From the NCBI GenBank assembly GCA_945897725.1, contig CAMDFR010000003.1, positions 62,001 to 126,000 on the forward strand: a stretch of 64,000 bases of DNA. Direction: 5' to 3'. The notes under the pieces are model-generated. The model did not search any database, was not told the DNA's origin, and saw only the letters and a list, made by a program, of their open reading frames with translations. Numbering within the stretch: the stretch's first letter is position 1; the number at the start of each line of letters is the position of its first letter. Shown here piece by piece: positions 19,228 through 32,200 of this stretch. Made by a program: the position numbers and the translations under genes. Source of the stretch: Chitinophaga pinensis (GTDB taxonomy: Bacteria; Bacteroidota; Bacteroidia; Chitinophagales; CAMDFR01).

Positions 19228-20205
19228 TTAGAAATATGTTACATATCTAGGTGTAACAAATCTCGTTTTATCAAAGCCAAATTCATATCCCAACATAACT
19301 TCATGGGTTCCCTTTTGATATCCTTTTGAAACATCAAACTCATAATCATAAGCATAGCCTATTCTGAATTGTGGAGTGATCTTAAACTCAGTTAAACCAA
19401 CTATTCGGTTACCTCTGGAAACCATTTTTTTGTTGCTATTTTTGCCAATACCAAGTCTGTAACTAGCTCCTAACCAAAATCGATTCACAAACAAGAAACT
19501 TGCTGTAACATCCATAGAAATTGGCGCACCTTTTACCACTTTTATAAGTGTAGAAGGCTTAAACTTCACTATGGCTTCCTCTTTACCAATCACCACACCG
19601 GCAGTGATCAGATAATGATTGTATAATCTTGCAACGGTTGTTCTATCGGCTGCATTACTCCATCCTTCTCCAAGACTCATGTTTAGCACGTGAGGAGCGG
19701 ATGCACCAATATAAAATTTCTTATTATATAAATAAACTCCAAAACCTACATTTGGCAGAAAAAGGCTTCGGTTATTTGCAAAAGATAAATCAGATGTATT
19801 CAAACTAGCCTCCGTTAAATTATTCTTGTAATACTGGCCACCTGCTTGAATTCCAAATGATAACCTCAAGCCTTTTTTAAATCGAAGTCTATATGCATAA
19901 TCCAGATAAAAAGAATAAGTTTGGTCTAAACCAAGCTTATCAAAAGAGAAAACACCACCTATAGCGTATTGATCTCTTCTAAAAGGTGAGTGAATTGCTA
20001 CCGATCCAGAGCGAGGTGCCCCTTCAATTCCAACCCATTGGTGTCTATATAGAGCTGTTGTGCTGATCACGTCCTGACTGCCAGCATATGCAGGATTAAG
20101 ATACAATCCATTAAACATATACATACTATATTCTGCATCTTGCTGAGCTGAGAGATGAGAATAGCCAAGTAGAAATGCTATTACTATTGTTAGGATTTTT
20201 TTCAT
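19228..20205 (-). CDS. PorP/SprF-family type IX secretion membrane protein, module 1
   Basis: The 325-aa protein has a signal peptide ending at LSAQQ, the family opening DAEYSMYMFNGLYLNPAYAG, then RHQWVGIEGAPRSGS and a barrel with C-terminus TPRYVTYF. It follows the 5337-aa type-B-sorted gene by 72 nt, the gap that holds a stable hairpin at 20241-20265. In Flavobacterium johnsoniae the SprF protein encoded beside sprB is required for SprB export, so by analogy this protein would serve the giant protein. That functional pairing is inference. Confidence 0.93.
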   Translation of the reverse strand: MKKILTIVIAFLLGYSHLSAQQDAEYSMYMFNGLYLNPAYAGSQDVISTTALYRHQWVGIEGAPRSGSVAIHSPFRRDQYAIGGVFSFDKLGLDQTYSFYLDYAYRLRFKKGLRLSFGIQAGGQYYKNNLTEASLNTSDLSFANNRSLFLPNVGFGVYLYNKKFYIGASAPHVLNMSLGEGWSNAADRTTVARLYNHYLITAGVVIGKEEAIVKFKPSTLIKVVKGAPISMDVTASFLFVNRFWLGASYRLGIGKNSNKKMVSRGNRIVGLTEFKITPQFRIGYAYDYEFDVSKGYQKGTHEVMLGYEFGFDKTRFVTPRYVTYF

Positions 20206-20240
20206 TGTATAAACTTTTGTTTTAAAGTTGTATTTGTAAT

Positions 20241-20265
20241 AGGCGATGCCCTATAGGCATCGCCT
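20241..20265 (-). promoter_or_regulatory. Intercistronic hairpin between the giant surface-protein gene and its PorP/SprF gene
   Basis: A 10-bp perfect GC-rich stem (AGGCGATGCC with GGCATCGCCT) closes a 5-nt loop, 12 nt after the giant gene's stop codon. On the minus strand it is followed by ATTACAAATAC, which lacks a proper T run, so it is a weak or partial terminator at best. A role in transcript processing, mRNA stability or lowering downstream expression is plausible. Confidence 0.6.
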
Positions 20266-20277
20266 GTTATATAATTA

Positions 20278-23200
20278 TTAATTACCCCTATGAACTGCCA
20301 CGAATCTTGCAAATGGTTTGCTTCCGTCTTTCAGATCAAGAATAAAGTAATAGGTTCCATCTGGCACAGGAACACCAGCATCATTATTACCGTCCCATTT
20401 CTTGAGGTTATAAGGCGCTTTTGTATCCCAAACCACATCACCCCATCTATTGAATACATAAAGAGTTGCATTTGGATAATTTAACAATCCTGGAATATCA
20501 AATTCATCATTCGAGCCATCTCCATTTGGTGAGAAACCATTTGGAATATAAAGCGTGTCATCTTGAATAAATAGATACACCCATGCAGTATCACAATAGA
20601 TAATAGAATTATATGTTACACAAAGGATATAACGGAAGGAATCTCTGCCGGTAAAACCATTTTCAGGATCATAGGTTACTGTTCCATCTGGATTCAATGT
20701 AGCTGTTCCATGCACAGGATTTACAATAATAGTAATCGTAGTATCAATACCACCTTTTGGAATGGTATCGTTTCCTAGGATGTCAATGATAGATGGTTCG
20801 TCAATGGCTATATTTTCATAATCATCAACAGCATCTATAAGAATAACACGAGCAGAGAGAACATGAATAACTATGTATACTGTATCACATTTCACAGGAA
20901 CTCCATCATCGCAAAGAATAATTATTCCGGTATAAGTACCAGGAGAAGACGGCAGATAAGTAAAGCATGAATCCCCTGTAAAGTACATCGTATCACCCTG
21001 TGGAGAGATCAAAATTGAGCCAGTTACTCTATTGCCATCAATATCTAAAATATGTAAACATGTATCCAAAGTCGAAGTATCATAAATTACGTAAACGATG
21101 GTGTCTACCAATACTCCATTACTGTCAATTACACGAGGTGTATGATTCATACAACTATCAATCTGAATATAAATAACACCGAAAGAATCTATTAGATTGG
21201 GAAGGCCATCGTCTGAGATGGTATATATAACTGTATCAACTCCCGCATAGCCAACGTTAGGGCAATAACGAATGGTACTATCGTCTAGTTGAACTACCGT
21301 TCCATGCACACCACCTATAACGCTTATCAATCGTATATTTTGACCCGCATCCAGATCAAAATCGTTGGAGAGAAGATTAACAGTTGCACAGCTATCCATA
21401 CATAATGTTAAATAGTCTGGTCTCGCTTGTGGAGGATTGATATTACAAGGATACATTGGCAAGTTAACAATCATGATTCCTGTATCATTACCGCAAGTTG
21501 AGGTAATAACATAGATAACCCTGTCTGTTCCTCCGATACCTGTACCATTTGGTTCATATAACAATTGATTTGATGATGTTACGCTTGCATGGCCAAATAT
21601 TCCGTCTCTAATGATTGTAAGAATCACCGAAGTTGTAAATGTATCATTCGCTAGAACATCTAATGTATCAAAGCAACCTACTCCATATCCTCTAGCATCA
21701 AAAGTATCTGCCAAAGCAATAGGAATGCTACATGAATCACAGAGAATATCTATCACCACTAGAGCAGTATCATAGCCACAAATTGTCCTAATGCTATAAA
21801 CAAATTCATCAGTACCGCAATAAGAAGGATCCGGAATATACATTAGACTATCACCTCCTAAAGTTAGCACCGTGCCATGTGAAGGGGCTATGGTAACACC
21901 AAAGCTCAATAATGGATTGCCATACAATAAATCATTAGCGACAACATCAATCGTAACTGAATCTCCTTGTAAGACTCCTCCGAAGTTCGTTTTGGCATGT
22001 GGAGGAAGGCAAAGTATTGTTGTAACATAAACCGTAGCTGTATCTGTATTCCCAAGTGTATCACAAAGTACATACCTGAAAGTATCTAATCCCGCGTAAC
22101 CTAGATCGGGAGTATAACACAATACAGTATCAGTAACGGTCACCGTACCATGGCTAGGGTAAATGGATATACCACAAATTCTCAAGGTAGTTGAACCTGT
22201 GTCATTGACACGGACATCATAACAAATGCTTGTATTCAAACCTGTAATTAGTGTGTCTGGATTTGCTTCTAATAAACTAAGAATAGTAATATATACTCTT
22301 GCCGTATCACAGAGTGTTGGTCTACCATTATCACAAATAACATATGTGAAAGTATCATGACCTTGATAGCCCGCATTTGGAGCATAAATTACATTTCCAA
22401 ATGGATCTATAAAAGTAGTCCCATGCAAAGGAGGTACTATTACGTTGGGAATACTCAAACTATCTCCATCTGGATCGCTATCGTTAAATCTAACATTGAT
22501 CACAAGCGGAGTATTTACGCCTGTTGTTCTATAATCATCAACTGCAGCTGGTGGTCTATTTCTACTTGTATCAATGCTGTTAATAGTAATGATGATAAAT
22601 GATGAACTGCATAATGGGCTCGGCAGATATACTGCTCCACTATCGCAAATGGTATAAGGTATAGAATCTATATAAATACCTGGGGCAATAACTATATTAG
22701 CAGTAAACGTAACTGTACCATCTGAGTTTCTTACCCAGCTACCATTTGCTGTTGTTCCTGAAACTGCTAGGCTCAGGTATAAACTATCACCATCTGGATC
22801 AAAATCATTACCTCGTGGATTAATTATTATTTCAGCTCCTGGGGTTGTTGAAACTCTATCAATATTCGCTAATGGTGCATGATTAACTGTATCAACAATA
22901 GTATCGTTAACTGTGATAAATACCCAAGCAGTATCGCATAAGACTTGAATCAAATAGGGAGATGAATCACAGACAATATATTGGAAAGAATCATTGCCTA
23001 CAAATTCTGGATTTGGGGTATAAATACCTATACCTGGTCCTGTTGGCGTCCATGTTCCATTCAATGGCGAAGTTGAGTAACTATAGGTCATTGGATCTCC
23101 ATTTGGATCACTTGTGCTGCTCACAATATTTACTCCGATTGGATTATTAATGGATGTAGAAACATATATATTATCTCCAACAGGCGGCTCATTCGTCGGA

Positions 23201-26200
23201 TCTATCGTAATATAGATATAACTTGTGTCACACAATGTCGGAATTCCATTATCACATGTAATAACACAGATAGTATCATTGCCATTATAATTCAAGTTCG
23301 GAACATACGTCACGCAAACCTCATCTGTCAAGGTATCGATTATGACTATTACCGAACCATGACCAACGCCACACAAAGTACTGGTATATGTATCCATCGA
23401 ATCAATATCCGTAATCGGATAACAAATCGTAAACGTTGAATCTTCTGGGAGAACAACTGTGTCGTTTGGTACACTTGGTGGATCATTTGTCGGAACGATT
23501 GTGATGTAGATATAACTTGTGTCACACAATACTGGACTACCATTGTCGCATGTAATGATACAAACTGTATCCTTACCATAGTAGTCTAAGGTTGGTACAT
23601 ACGTTACACACACCTCGTTTGTAATATCATTATTTGTCAATAATACCGAACCATGCAACACTCCACATAAAGCACTAATATGATTATCACCGGTATCAGG
23701 ATCTGTGATCGGGTAACAAATCGTAAACGTTGAATCTTCTGGGATAACAACCGTATCGTTTGGTACCTGAGGTGGATCAGTTAGTGAACAGATTATTATT
23801 CTAACCACGCCGGTATCTATAGATAAAGGACAATTTGCATCGGTATTTGTATAAATGATGGAATCTGTACCGTTATAGTCCGTTGCTGGTAAATAGTCAA
23901 TCGTTCCATCACCATGATTCGTTACTGTTCCATGATATGGTCCACCAATAATTCCGATCACCATTCCATTGCCTTCTAGATCATTGTCATTTACAAGTAT
24001 ACTAAAGTTAGACATTAAAGAATCCTCACAAGTTGAGATAGTATCATCAACCGCAGCAGGTCTTTGATTCACATGAATGAATACTGTATCTCTAATGATA
24101 CAGTTGTATGGAGAACTAATTGCCGTAGCATAGTAGCCATGGTTTACTAGAGTTGGGCTAACGGTAATCGGGTTAATATCATTTCTTATAAAGGCTCCAC
24201 CTACATTACTCCAAATAATATTGAAGACATCAAAACTTGGATTTGGACTTAACAGTACTGAACCACCAGGACATACAGTGTCCGAAGAAGCACGTAAATC
24301 GAGTACCGGAGTTGGGTTAACAGTAATGTTAACAGTACTACTTGTAGCACAACCTCCACTTCCCGATGCAGTATATGTAATCACATGTGTTCCCACACCT
24401 GCAAGTAACGGATTAAATACATTTCCTACCATTCCCGAACCACTGAAAGTTCCACCAGAAGGCGAACCAGTCAATGAGGTAGGCGAGCCATTGATGCATA
24501 TGAATGTTGGCGCGCCAGAGATACTAGAAGTCGCAATATTAAACACATTGAAAGTGATAGTGGTATCTGAAGAACATCCAAATGAATTGGTGTATCTATA
24601 ATTAATTACTCTTGTACCAGCTCCGGAAATAGAAGGATAGAATACATTGGCAATCACACCTATTCCAGAGAAAGTTCCTCCAGAAGGAATTGCAGTCAAT
24701 GAATATGGAGGATCTGTTGTACAGTGAATGGTATCCATACTGGTTATACTAGCTTTTGTGTTGGCTCGAACGCTCAAAGTATCCGTCTTACTTGATTGAC
24801 ATCCTCCAGCATCAGTAACAATGATAGTGTATGGATAAGTACCTGCAATATTTGGATTTACTGTCGCAATTTGACTTGTCTCCCCAGTTAAATCTGAGCC
24901 AATCCATAGGAAACTAAATGGAGCCCTACCCCCTGTAACCATTGCAGTTAATGTTGTACTTCCTCCAGAACCTTCGCACCATGAAACTCCGGTAGGTATA
25001 ATGTTTACATTTAGGGTAGAAGGAACAATCGTTACTAATACCTGATCCGTTGCACTACAACCTTTCGAATCTGTGACTTGTAAAGTATAAGTCGTTGTTG
25101 AACCAATATTTCCTACATAAGGATTTTCAATTGACACACTAGGTCTTACTCCGGTGATGGGAGTCCAATTATAGGTGTATGGTCCAACTCCACCCGAAGC
25201 GGACGGTGAGCCCCCAAGTCTTACACTATCAGAACTACACGACGTTAAAACATAATCAGCACCTGCATCAGCCCTTGGTAATGCATTAACGACAACGGAT
25301 ACTGAACTGGATGAAGAGCAACCAAAAAGGTCTGAAACACTTACACTATATATAGTTGAAGTGATCGGTGAAGCTATAGGATTTGCTACAGACACAGAAG
25401 ATAGGTCTGTTCCTGGCGACCAAGTGTATGTAAATGATCCTGAACCTCCAATCACTGTAGGGCTACCTCCTAGGGTTATAGAGCTTCCTGAACAAATGGT
25501 ATCATTGCTATTCATGCTGATTGTGATGGTAGGTCTAACGGTAACCAAAATTGTATCTGAAGTCTGACAGCCATTTGCGTCTGTCACAACCACTGTATAT
25601 ACATAGGTTCCAGCAGTATCTGGGCTCACACTAGTCACTTGAGTAGTTGTAGGTGAAATTCTGTATCCGAACCATTGATAACTAAATGGTGCTGCACCAC
25701 CTGTAATGTTTGCAACTAAACTAACACTATCATTTGTTCCTGCGCACCACGATCTACTTCCGCCTGAACTTATTACCACGTTTAATGTCGACGGCACAAT
25801 GAATACCACCACATTATCGCTAGCAGAGCAACCATTGGAATCTGTTACTAGAAGATTATAAACAGTTGTAGATCCAATATTTCCTGCATAAGGATTTGCC
25901 TCAACCGAACTTGGTCTTAGCCCAGTAATCGGCGACCAAGCATATGTATATGGTGCAGTTCCTCCCGAGGCTGTTGGGAAGCCGCCTAATCTCATACTAT
26001 CTGCTGAACAAGAAACCATAGTAACATCAGAACCGGCATCTGCTACAGGACGTGGATTAACTATAATAATTGCAGCGCCGCGCATCTGTGCAGAACAACC
26101 ATTAATCGTAGTGCCAACAACTGTATAAGTACCTGAATTTAAATGTGTTCCAAAGGAGATGCTGCTACCAGTGCCTATCACAGGAGATCCAATAAGGGTG

Positions 26201-29200
26201 CCACCATCAAATACTAACTGATAACTAACTCCTAATTGACTACTGTCTAGACTTATTGGTAAGCCAGTTCCACCAGCGCAATAGGATCCAGAGCCCAAAA
26301 CATTATATATTGTATCTGGTTTCGGATAAACTATAATATCAATATTTGCTGATGCTGAACATCCTTTTGAATCAGTTACCTGTAAAGTATATGAATAGCT
26401 TCCTGCAATTTGAGGGTTTGCTGTAGCAGAAGCCCCACTAGTAGGCGTTATTGAAGTACCAGTCCACGTATAGGTATACGGACCGGTTCCTCCTGTTATA
26501 TTTGCTGAAAAGACCACTGAACCACCACTTAGATGACACCAACTCGTGGATCCGCTGGCAGAAATACTCACTGCTATATTCGACGGAACTGTTGTAATAA
26601 TAATTTGGTCAGTTGCTGTACATCCATTTGAATCTGTGACTACTAAGGTATAAGTTGTCGTACTCGATATGCCTTTTACATAAGGATTAGCAATGTCATT
26701 TATTGGAGTTAAGCCTAAGTCAGGACTCCATAAGTAAGAATAAACTCCCGAACCGCCAGTGGCTGTTGGAGAACCTCCTAGTCGAACACTATCAGAAGGA
26801 CATGTCACTATACTTTGATCAACTCCAGCGTCAGCAGTTGGGTTTGAATATGCGATTATAACAGCTGAGCCAGACATATCTACAACACAACCATTTGCCG
26901 AGGTTGCAACGATCGTATATGTTCCTGCGATTGTTTGATTCGGGAAAGAAATAGGAAAACCAGTACCAGCAATTGGCGCACCAATATTGGTTCCTGAATT
27001 ATATACCAATTGATAGCTAATACCTGTCTGAGAATTACTCAAAAGAATTGGGAATCCTGCACCACCAGCGCAATATGAACCACCACCGCTTGTTGCATAA
27101 ATATTTGGTTGTGGATCCACCGTAATTACAATGCTGCTGGTTGATTGACAACCATGTGCATCTGTTACAACGACCACATAAGTATATGTTCCTGTAGAAT
27201 CAGGATTAACTGTTACCACTTGACTACTTGTAGAAGAAATATGTGAAACTGGGGTCCATTGGTATGTAAAAGGACCTGTTCCAGAGGTAACGTTTGCGGT
27301 AAGAAAAACGCTTCCTCCCGTGAAGGCACACCATCTTGTGGCTCCGCTAGGACTTATTGAAACACCTAAATCGGAAGCGGATACTGTTATTAACATCTGA
27401 TCTGAAGCTGTACAACCATTCACATCTGTTACGGTTACTTCATACAAGGCAGATAGAGATAGATTTCCTACATAAGGATTTGAAAGTGTATCACTTGGTC
27501 TGATTCCAGTGGAAGGAGACCAAAGATAAGTATATGGAGCTGAACCACCCACACCAACTGGCGACCCGCCTATCATCACACTATCTGATGGACAGTCAAC
27601 TAAATTCTTATCTAATCCTGCATCTGCTGATGGGGTTGGGTTCATTACGACCACTGCACTTCCACTCATTTGAGAAGAACAGCCGAACGCAGAGGTACCA
27701 ATTACAGTATATGTACCTGCAGATGTTTGATTACCAAAAGAAAGAGCACCACCCACTGATAGAATTGGGCTACCTATATTTATGCCACCATTCAATACTA
27801 ATTGATAAGATATACCTGATTGACTATTATTTAAAGATACTGGAACTCCAATACCACCAGAGCAATAAGAGCCACCTCCAAGAACTACATTAGTTGTATC
27901 TGGCAAGGGATAAACAATTATAGATCTTTCAGCTGAAACTTGACAACCATTAGCGTCTGTTACAATCACATCATAGACATAGGTTCCTGCACTTTGTGGG
28001 CTAGCGTTCACCACTTGAGTATTAATTGGTGCAACTGAATAACCTGTCCAAGTATAGGTGAAAGATGGTGTACCTCCTGTAATTATAGCCGTATATTCTA
28101 TACTATCACCCTCAGCTTCGCACCAAAAACTAGGTCCACTTGATGAAATTGCAACACTTAGTGTAGAAGAAACGACATCCACAAAAACCATGTCAGAGTC
28201 CGAACATCCGTTAGCATCAGTAACATACAATGTATAGGTTGTATTAGATCCAATATTGCCAACAAAAGGATTCGCAATGGTAGAAGAAGGTCTCATACCT
28301 GTTATTGGAGTCCAAAGGTAAGAATATGGTCCTACGCCACCAGAAGCCGTTGGAGAGCCTCCCAAACGGACACTATCACTATCACACGAAACCAAAGTTT
28401 GATCAGAACCGGCATCAGCTGTTGGAAGACTATTAATAATAATGGTTACTGAACCAGACAATCTTGCATTACATCCATTTGAATTCGTTGCGGCAACAGT
28501 GTATGAACCTGCTAATACTTGATTACCAAAAGAGATGGCTGCTCCTGTACCTGAAATAGGGAAGCCAATATTGGTACCACCATTTAATACCAATTGATAA
28601 TTCACACCTAACTCACTATTTGTGATACCAATTGATTGTCCAATGCCCCCAGCACAATAAGCACCTCCGCCGGTAATGGCAAATGAAGTGTCAGGTAAAG
28701 CATTGACAGTTAAAGTGATATTTGCTGTATTAGTACAACCTTTTGCATCTGTAACAGTTACTGTATACAAATAGTTACCTGGGACATTAGGATTTGCTAT
28801 AGTACTAGAAGCAGACAATGAAGAAAGATTACTACCAATCCAACTATAATTGAAAGGAGCTGTTCCTCCTGTGATTCCTGCTGTTAAAACAACACTTCCT
28901 GCAGTGCCAGTACACCAACTTGTTCCACCACTAGGAACGACATTTACTACCAAGCTAGATGCCTGAACTGAAATAAGGGCTTGGTCTGTTGCAGTACAGC
29001 CATTTGCGTCGGTTACGACTACTGCATAATAGGTTGAAAAGCCAATTCCGCTTAAGGTTGGATTGGCCACTGAAGCACTGCTCAATCCTAGACTTGGAGA
29101 CCAACTATAGGTGTAAGGGCTATTACCAGAAGTAGCTGTTGGAGAGCCTCCTAATAATAAACTGTCATTTGGACAAGTGATGATAATTTGATCAGGTCCT

Positions 29201-32200
29201 GCATTAGCAAGTGGAGATGCATTTTGAATCACCGTAACAAATCCTGTCATTGGGTTTAAACAACCCAAGCTAGAAATGGCGTTCACAGAATAATTTCCTG
29301 CCACTAATTGGTTACCGAAACTCAATGCTGATCCAGTTCCCAAAATTGGCAACCCAATATTTAAAGATCCATTGAAAACTAGCTGATAACTAACTCCTGT
29401 ATCACTATTATTAATTCCAACAGGAACGCCAATTCCACCAGCACAATAAGACCCTCCACCTGTCACAGAGAAAGCACTTGGCAAGCTATTAACAGTTACA
29501 GAAATAGTGGCTGAATCTTTACATCCACTAGCATCTATCACGATAAGAAGATAATTATATACACCTGGAATTTGAGGATTGGCAGTAGCGTTTGCGGCTG
29601 TTGCAGGGAAAACATCTGTTCCTATCCAAGAATAAGTGTAAGGAGCTGAGCCACCAGTGATTTGAGACTGTAACAGCACACTGCTTCCACTAAAGCCGCA
29701 CCATGTAGTAGAGCCAATCGGAACAATATCTACATTTAATGTAGAAGGAATAACGGTAACAGTTGCAATATCGGATGCCGTGCAACCGTTTGCATCTGTA
29801 ACGGTTACTGTATAATTAGTGGTTGATGTGATGCCTCTTACATTTGGATTAGCAACTGTATTCGAAGGGAACAAGCCAATACTTGGGCCCCAACTATAGG
29901 TATAAGGCGAGGATCCACCACTTGCTGTTGGAGAGCCACCGATGAAGATGCTATCATTAGGGCAATTAATTATACTTTTATCTAAACCTGCATTTGCAAC
30001 AGGTAATGTATTCATTGAAACCGTTGCAAATCCTGTCATTAAAATAGTGCAACTAAGCGCATTTGTGGCTCTAACGGTGTATACACCAGTTGTTTGGTTA
30101 CCGAAATCAAGTGGTGAACCTGTTCCGGGAATTGGAGATCCAATGTTAGTGAGACCGCCTAAAAGAAGCTGATAATCCACGCCTATCTCACTACTATTCA
30201 AACCAACAGAAACACCAATTCCACCAGCACAATATCCTCCACCGCCTGTCACTACAAAACTATTATTAGGAAGCGCATATACTGTAACCGTTACAGAAGA
30301 GGTAGACAAACAACCGTTTCTATCTGTCACAGATAAATTATAAGTATATGTGCCAGCAACATTTGGATTTGCTGTAGTCACTGCTGTATTTGTTGGAGAA
30401 ATGAAAGAACCTGTCCAGGTATAATTGAATGGTGCAGTTCCGCCAGTAATATTGGCAGTCAAAACTACACTGCCTCCAGTTCCAGCACACCATGTTAATG
30501 GACCACTTGGGCTTATAGAAACACTCAAATTAGAAGGAATTACGGTAACAGTTACTTGATCGGTAGCTGTACATGAATTTGCATCAGTTACAGTGACGAA
30601 ATAGCTTGTGCTAGAAACAATTCCTTTAACGAATGGATTTGAAGAAGAATTACTAGGAGTTAAACCTGTTGAGGGACTCCAATTATAAGTGTATGGGCTA
30701 AGACCTCCAGATGCTGTTGGAGAGGCACCTAATTGGGTACTATCTGCGGCACAATCAAACAATGTTTTGTCAGGTCCTGCGTCGGCAATAGGATTTGAAG
30801 CTATAATAATTACTACAGAACCAGAAAGAGAACCACTGCATCCAGTAAAAGAGTTCACAGCATTCACAGTATAGGTCCCTGCGGATAGTTGATTACCAAA
30901 AGCTAATGCTCCCCCTGTACCGGCAACAGGTGAACCGATATTCGTGACTCCATCAAGAATCAATTGATAATTCACCCCTATTTCACTAGAATTCGTACCA
31001 ATAGGCAATCCTACTCCACCACTGCAATATGTTCCACCTCCTGTAACCACGAATGTGGTGTTCGGCAATGGATTTACAATGACTGTGATTGTTGAAGATA
31101 CTCTACAATCAGCAGCGTCAAGTACACTTACAACATAGGTATAAGTACCAGCCACACTTGGGTTTGCAGTTACTACTTGTCCTGTTGTTGGTGAAACAGA
31201 AGTCCCAGACCAAGTATAAGTATATGGTGCGACTCCACCGCTAACATTTGCTGTAAAGACAACACTTCCTCCACTTCCTTCGCACCAAGTAGTAGATCCA
31301 GTAGGAGTAATGGATACAGCCATTGTGGTTGGCAAAATTAAAATACTCATCTCATCAGAGGCCGTACAACCCACATTATCTGTTACAGTCACAAAATAAG
31401 AGGTTGTAGAACCAATACCTTTAACATATGGATTTGCAATGCTTGTACTTGGAGTTACACCAATGGAAGGCGACCATGCATATGTATATGGGGCCGTCCC
31501 TCCGCTAGCTGTTGGAGAACCACCTATTCTAACACTATCACTTGCACAAGCCACCAACACTTGATCTAAACCTGCGTCTGCTGTTGGAGCGGTAATTATA
31601 GTTACAATAGCGGATCCAGTCATTAAGAGAGTACATCCAAATGAATTAGTGGCAATAACCGTATATGTTCCCGCAGTGCTTTGATTGCCAAATGAAATCG
31701 CAGCACCAGTACCGATAATCGGTAAACCAATATTTGAAACTCCATTCAGAATCAACTGATAACTCACTCCACTTTCACTATTGCTTAGTCCTACCGAAAC
31801 GCCAACTCCTGTACTACAATAAGCACCTCCACCAGTTACGGAATAAGCTGTTGGACTTGCATTCACAGTGATTGTTACACTTGCATTGGAAGTACAGCCA
31901 TTTGCATCGGTAATATTCACATTATAAGTATATGTTCCAGCAATATTTGGATTTGCCGTTGCAGAAGCCGAAGTGGTTGGAGAAATTGAGGTACCTGTCC
32001 ACAAGTAAGAAAATGGGGCTGTACCTCCGGTAATATTAGCCGTTAAAGATACGCTGACTCCGGTACCTGCACACCATGTGGTAGTCCCTCCTGCACCAAT
32101 AGAAACACTCAATGATGAAGATGAAACTGTGATTTGAACCTCATCTGTTGCCGTACAACCTAGGTTATCCGTTACGGTAACTGTATAATCAGTTGTTGAA

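Noticed and set aside
24221-24601. Plus-strand 126-codon frame antisense to the giant gene (and similar ones at 27534-27893 and elsewhere)
   Set aside because: The repeats of the giant gene produce repeated antisense open frames; they recur with the repeat unit and show no independent motif.
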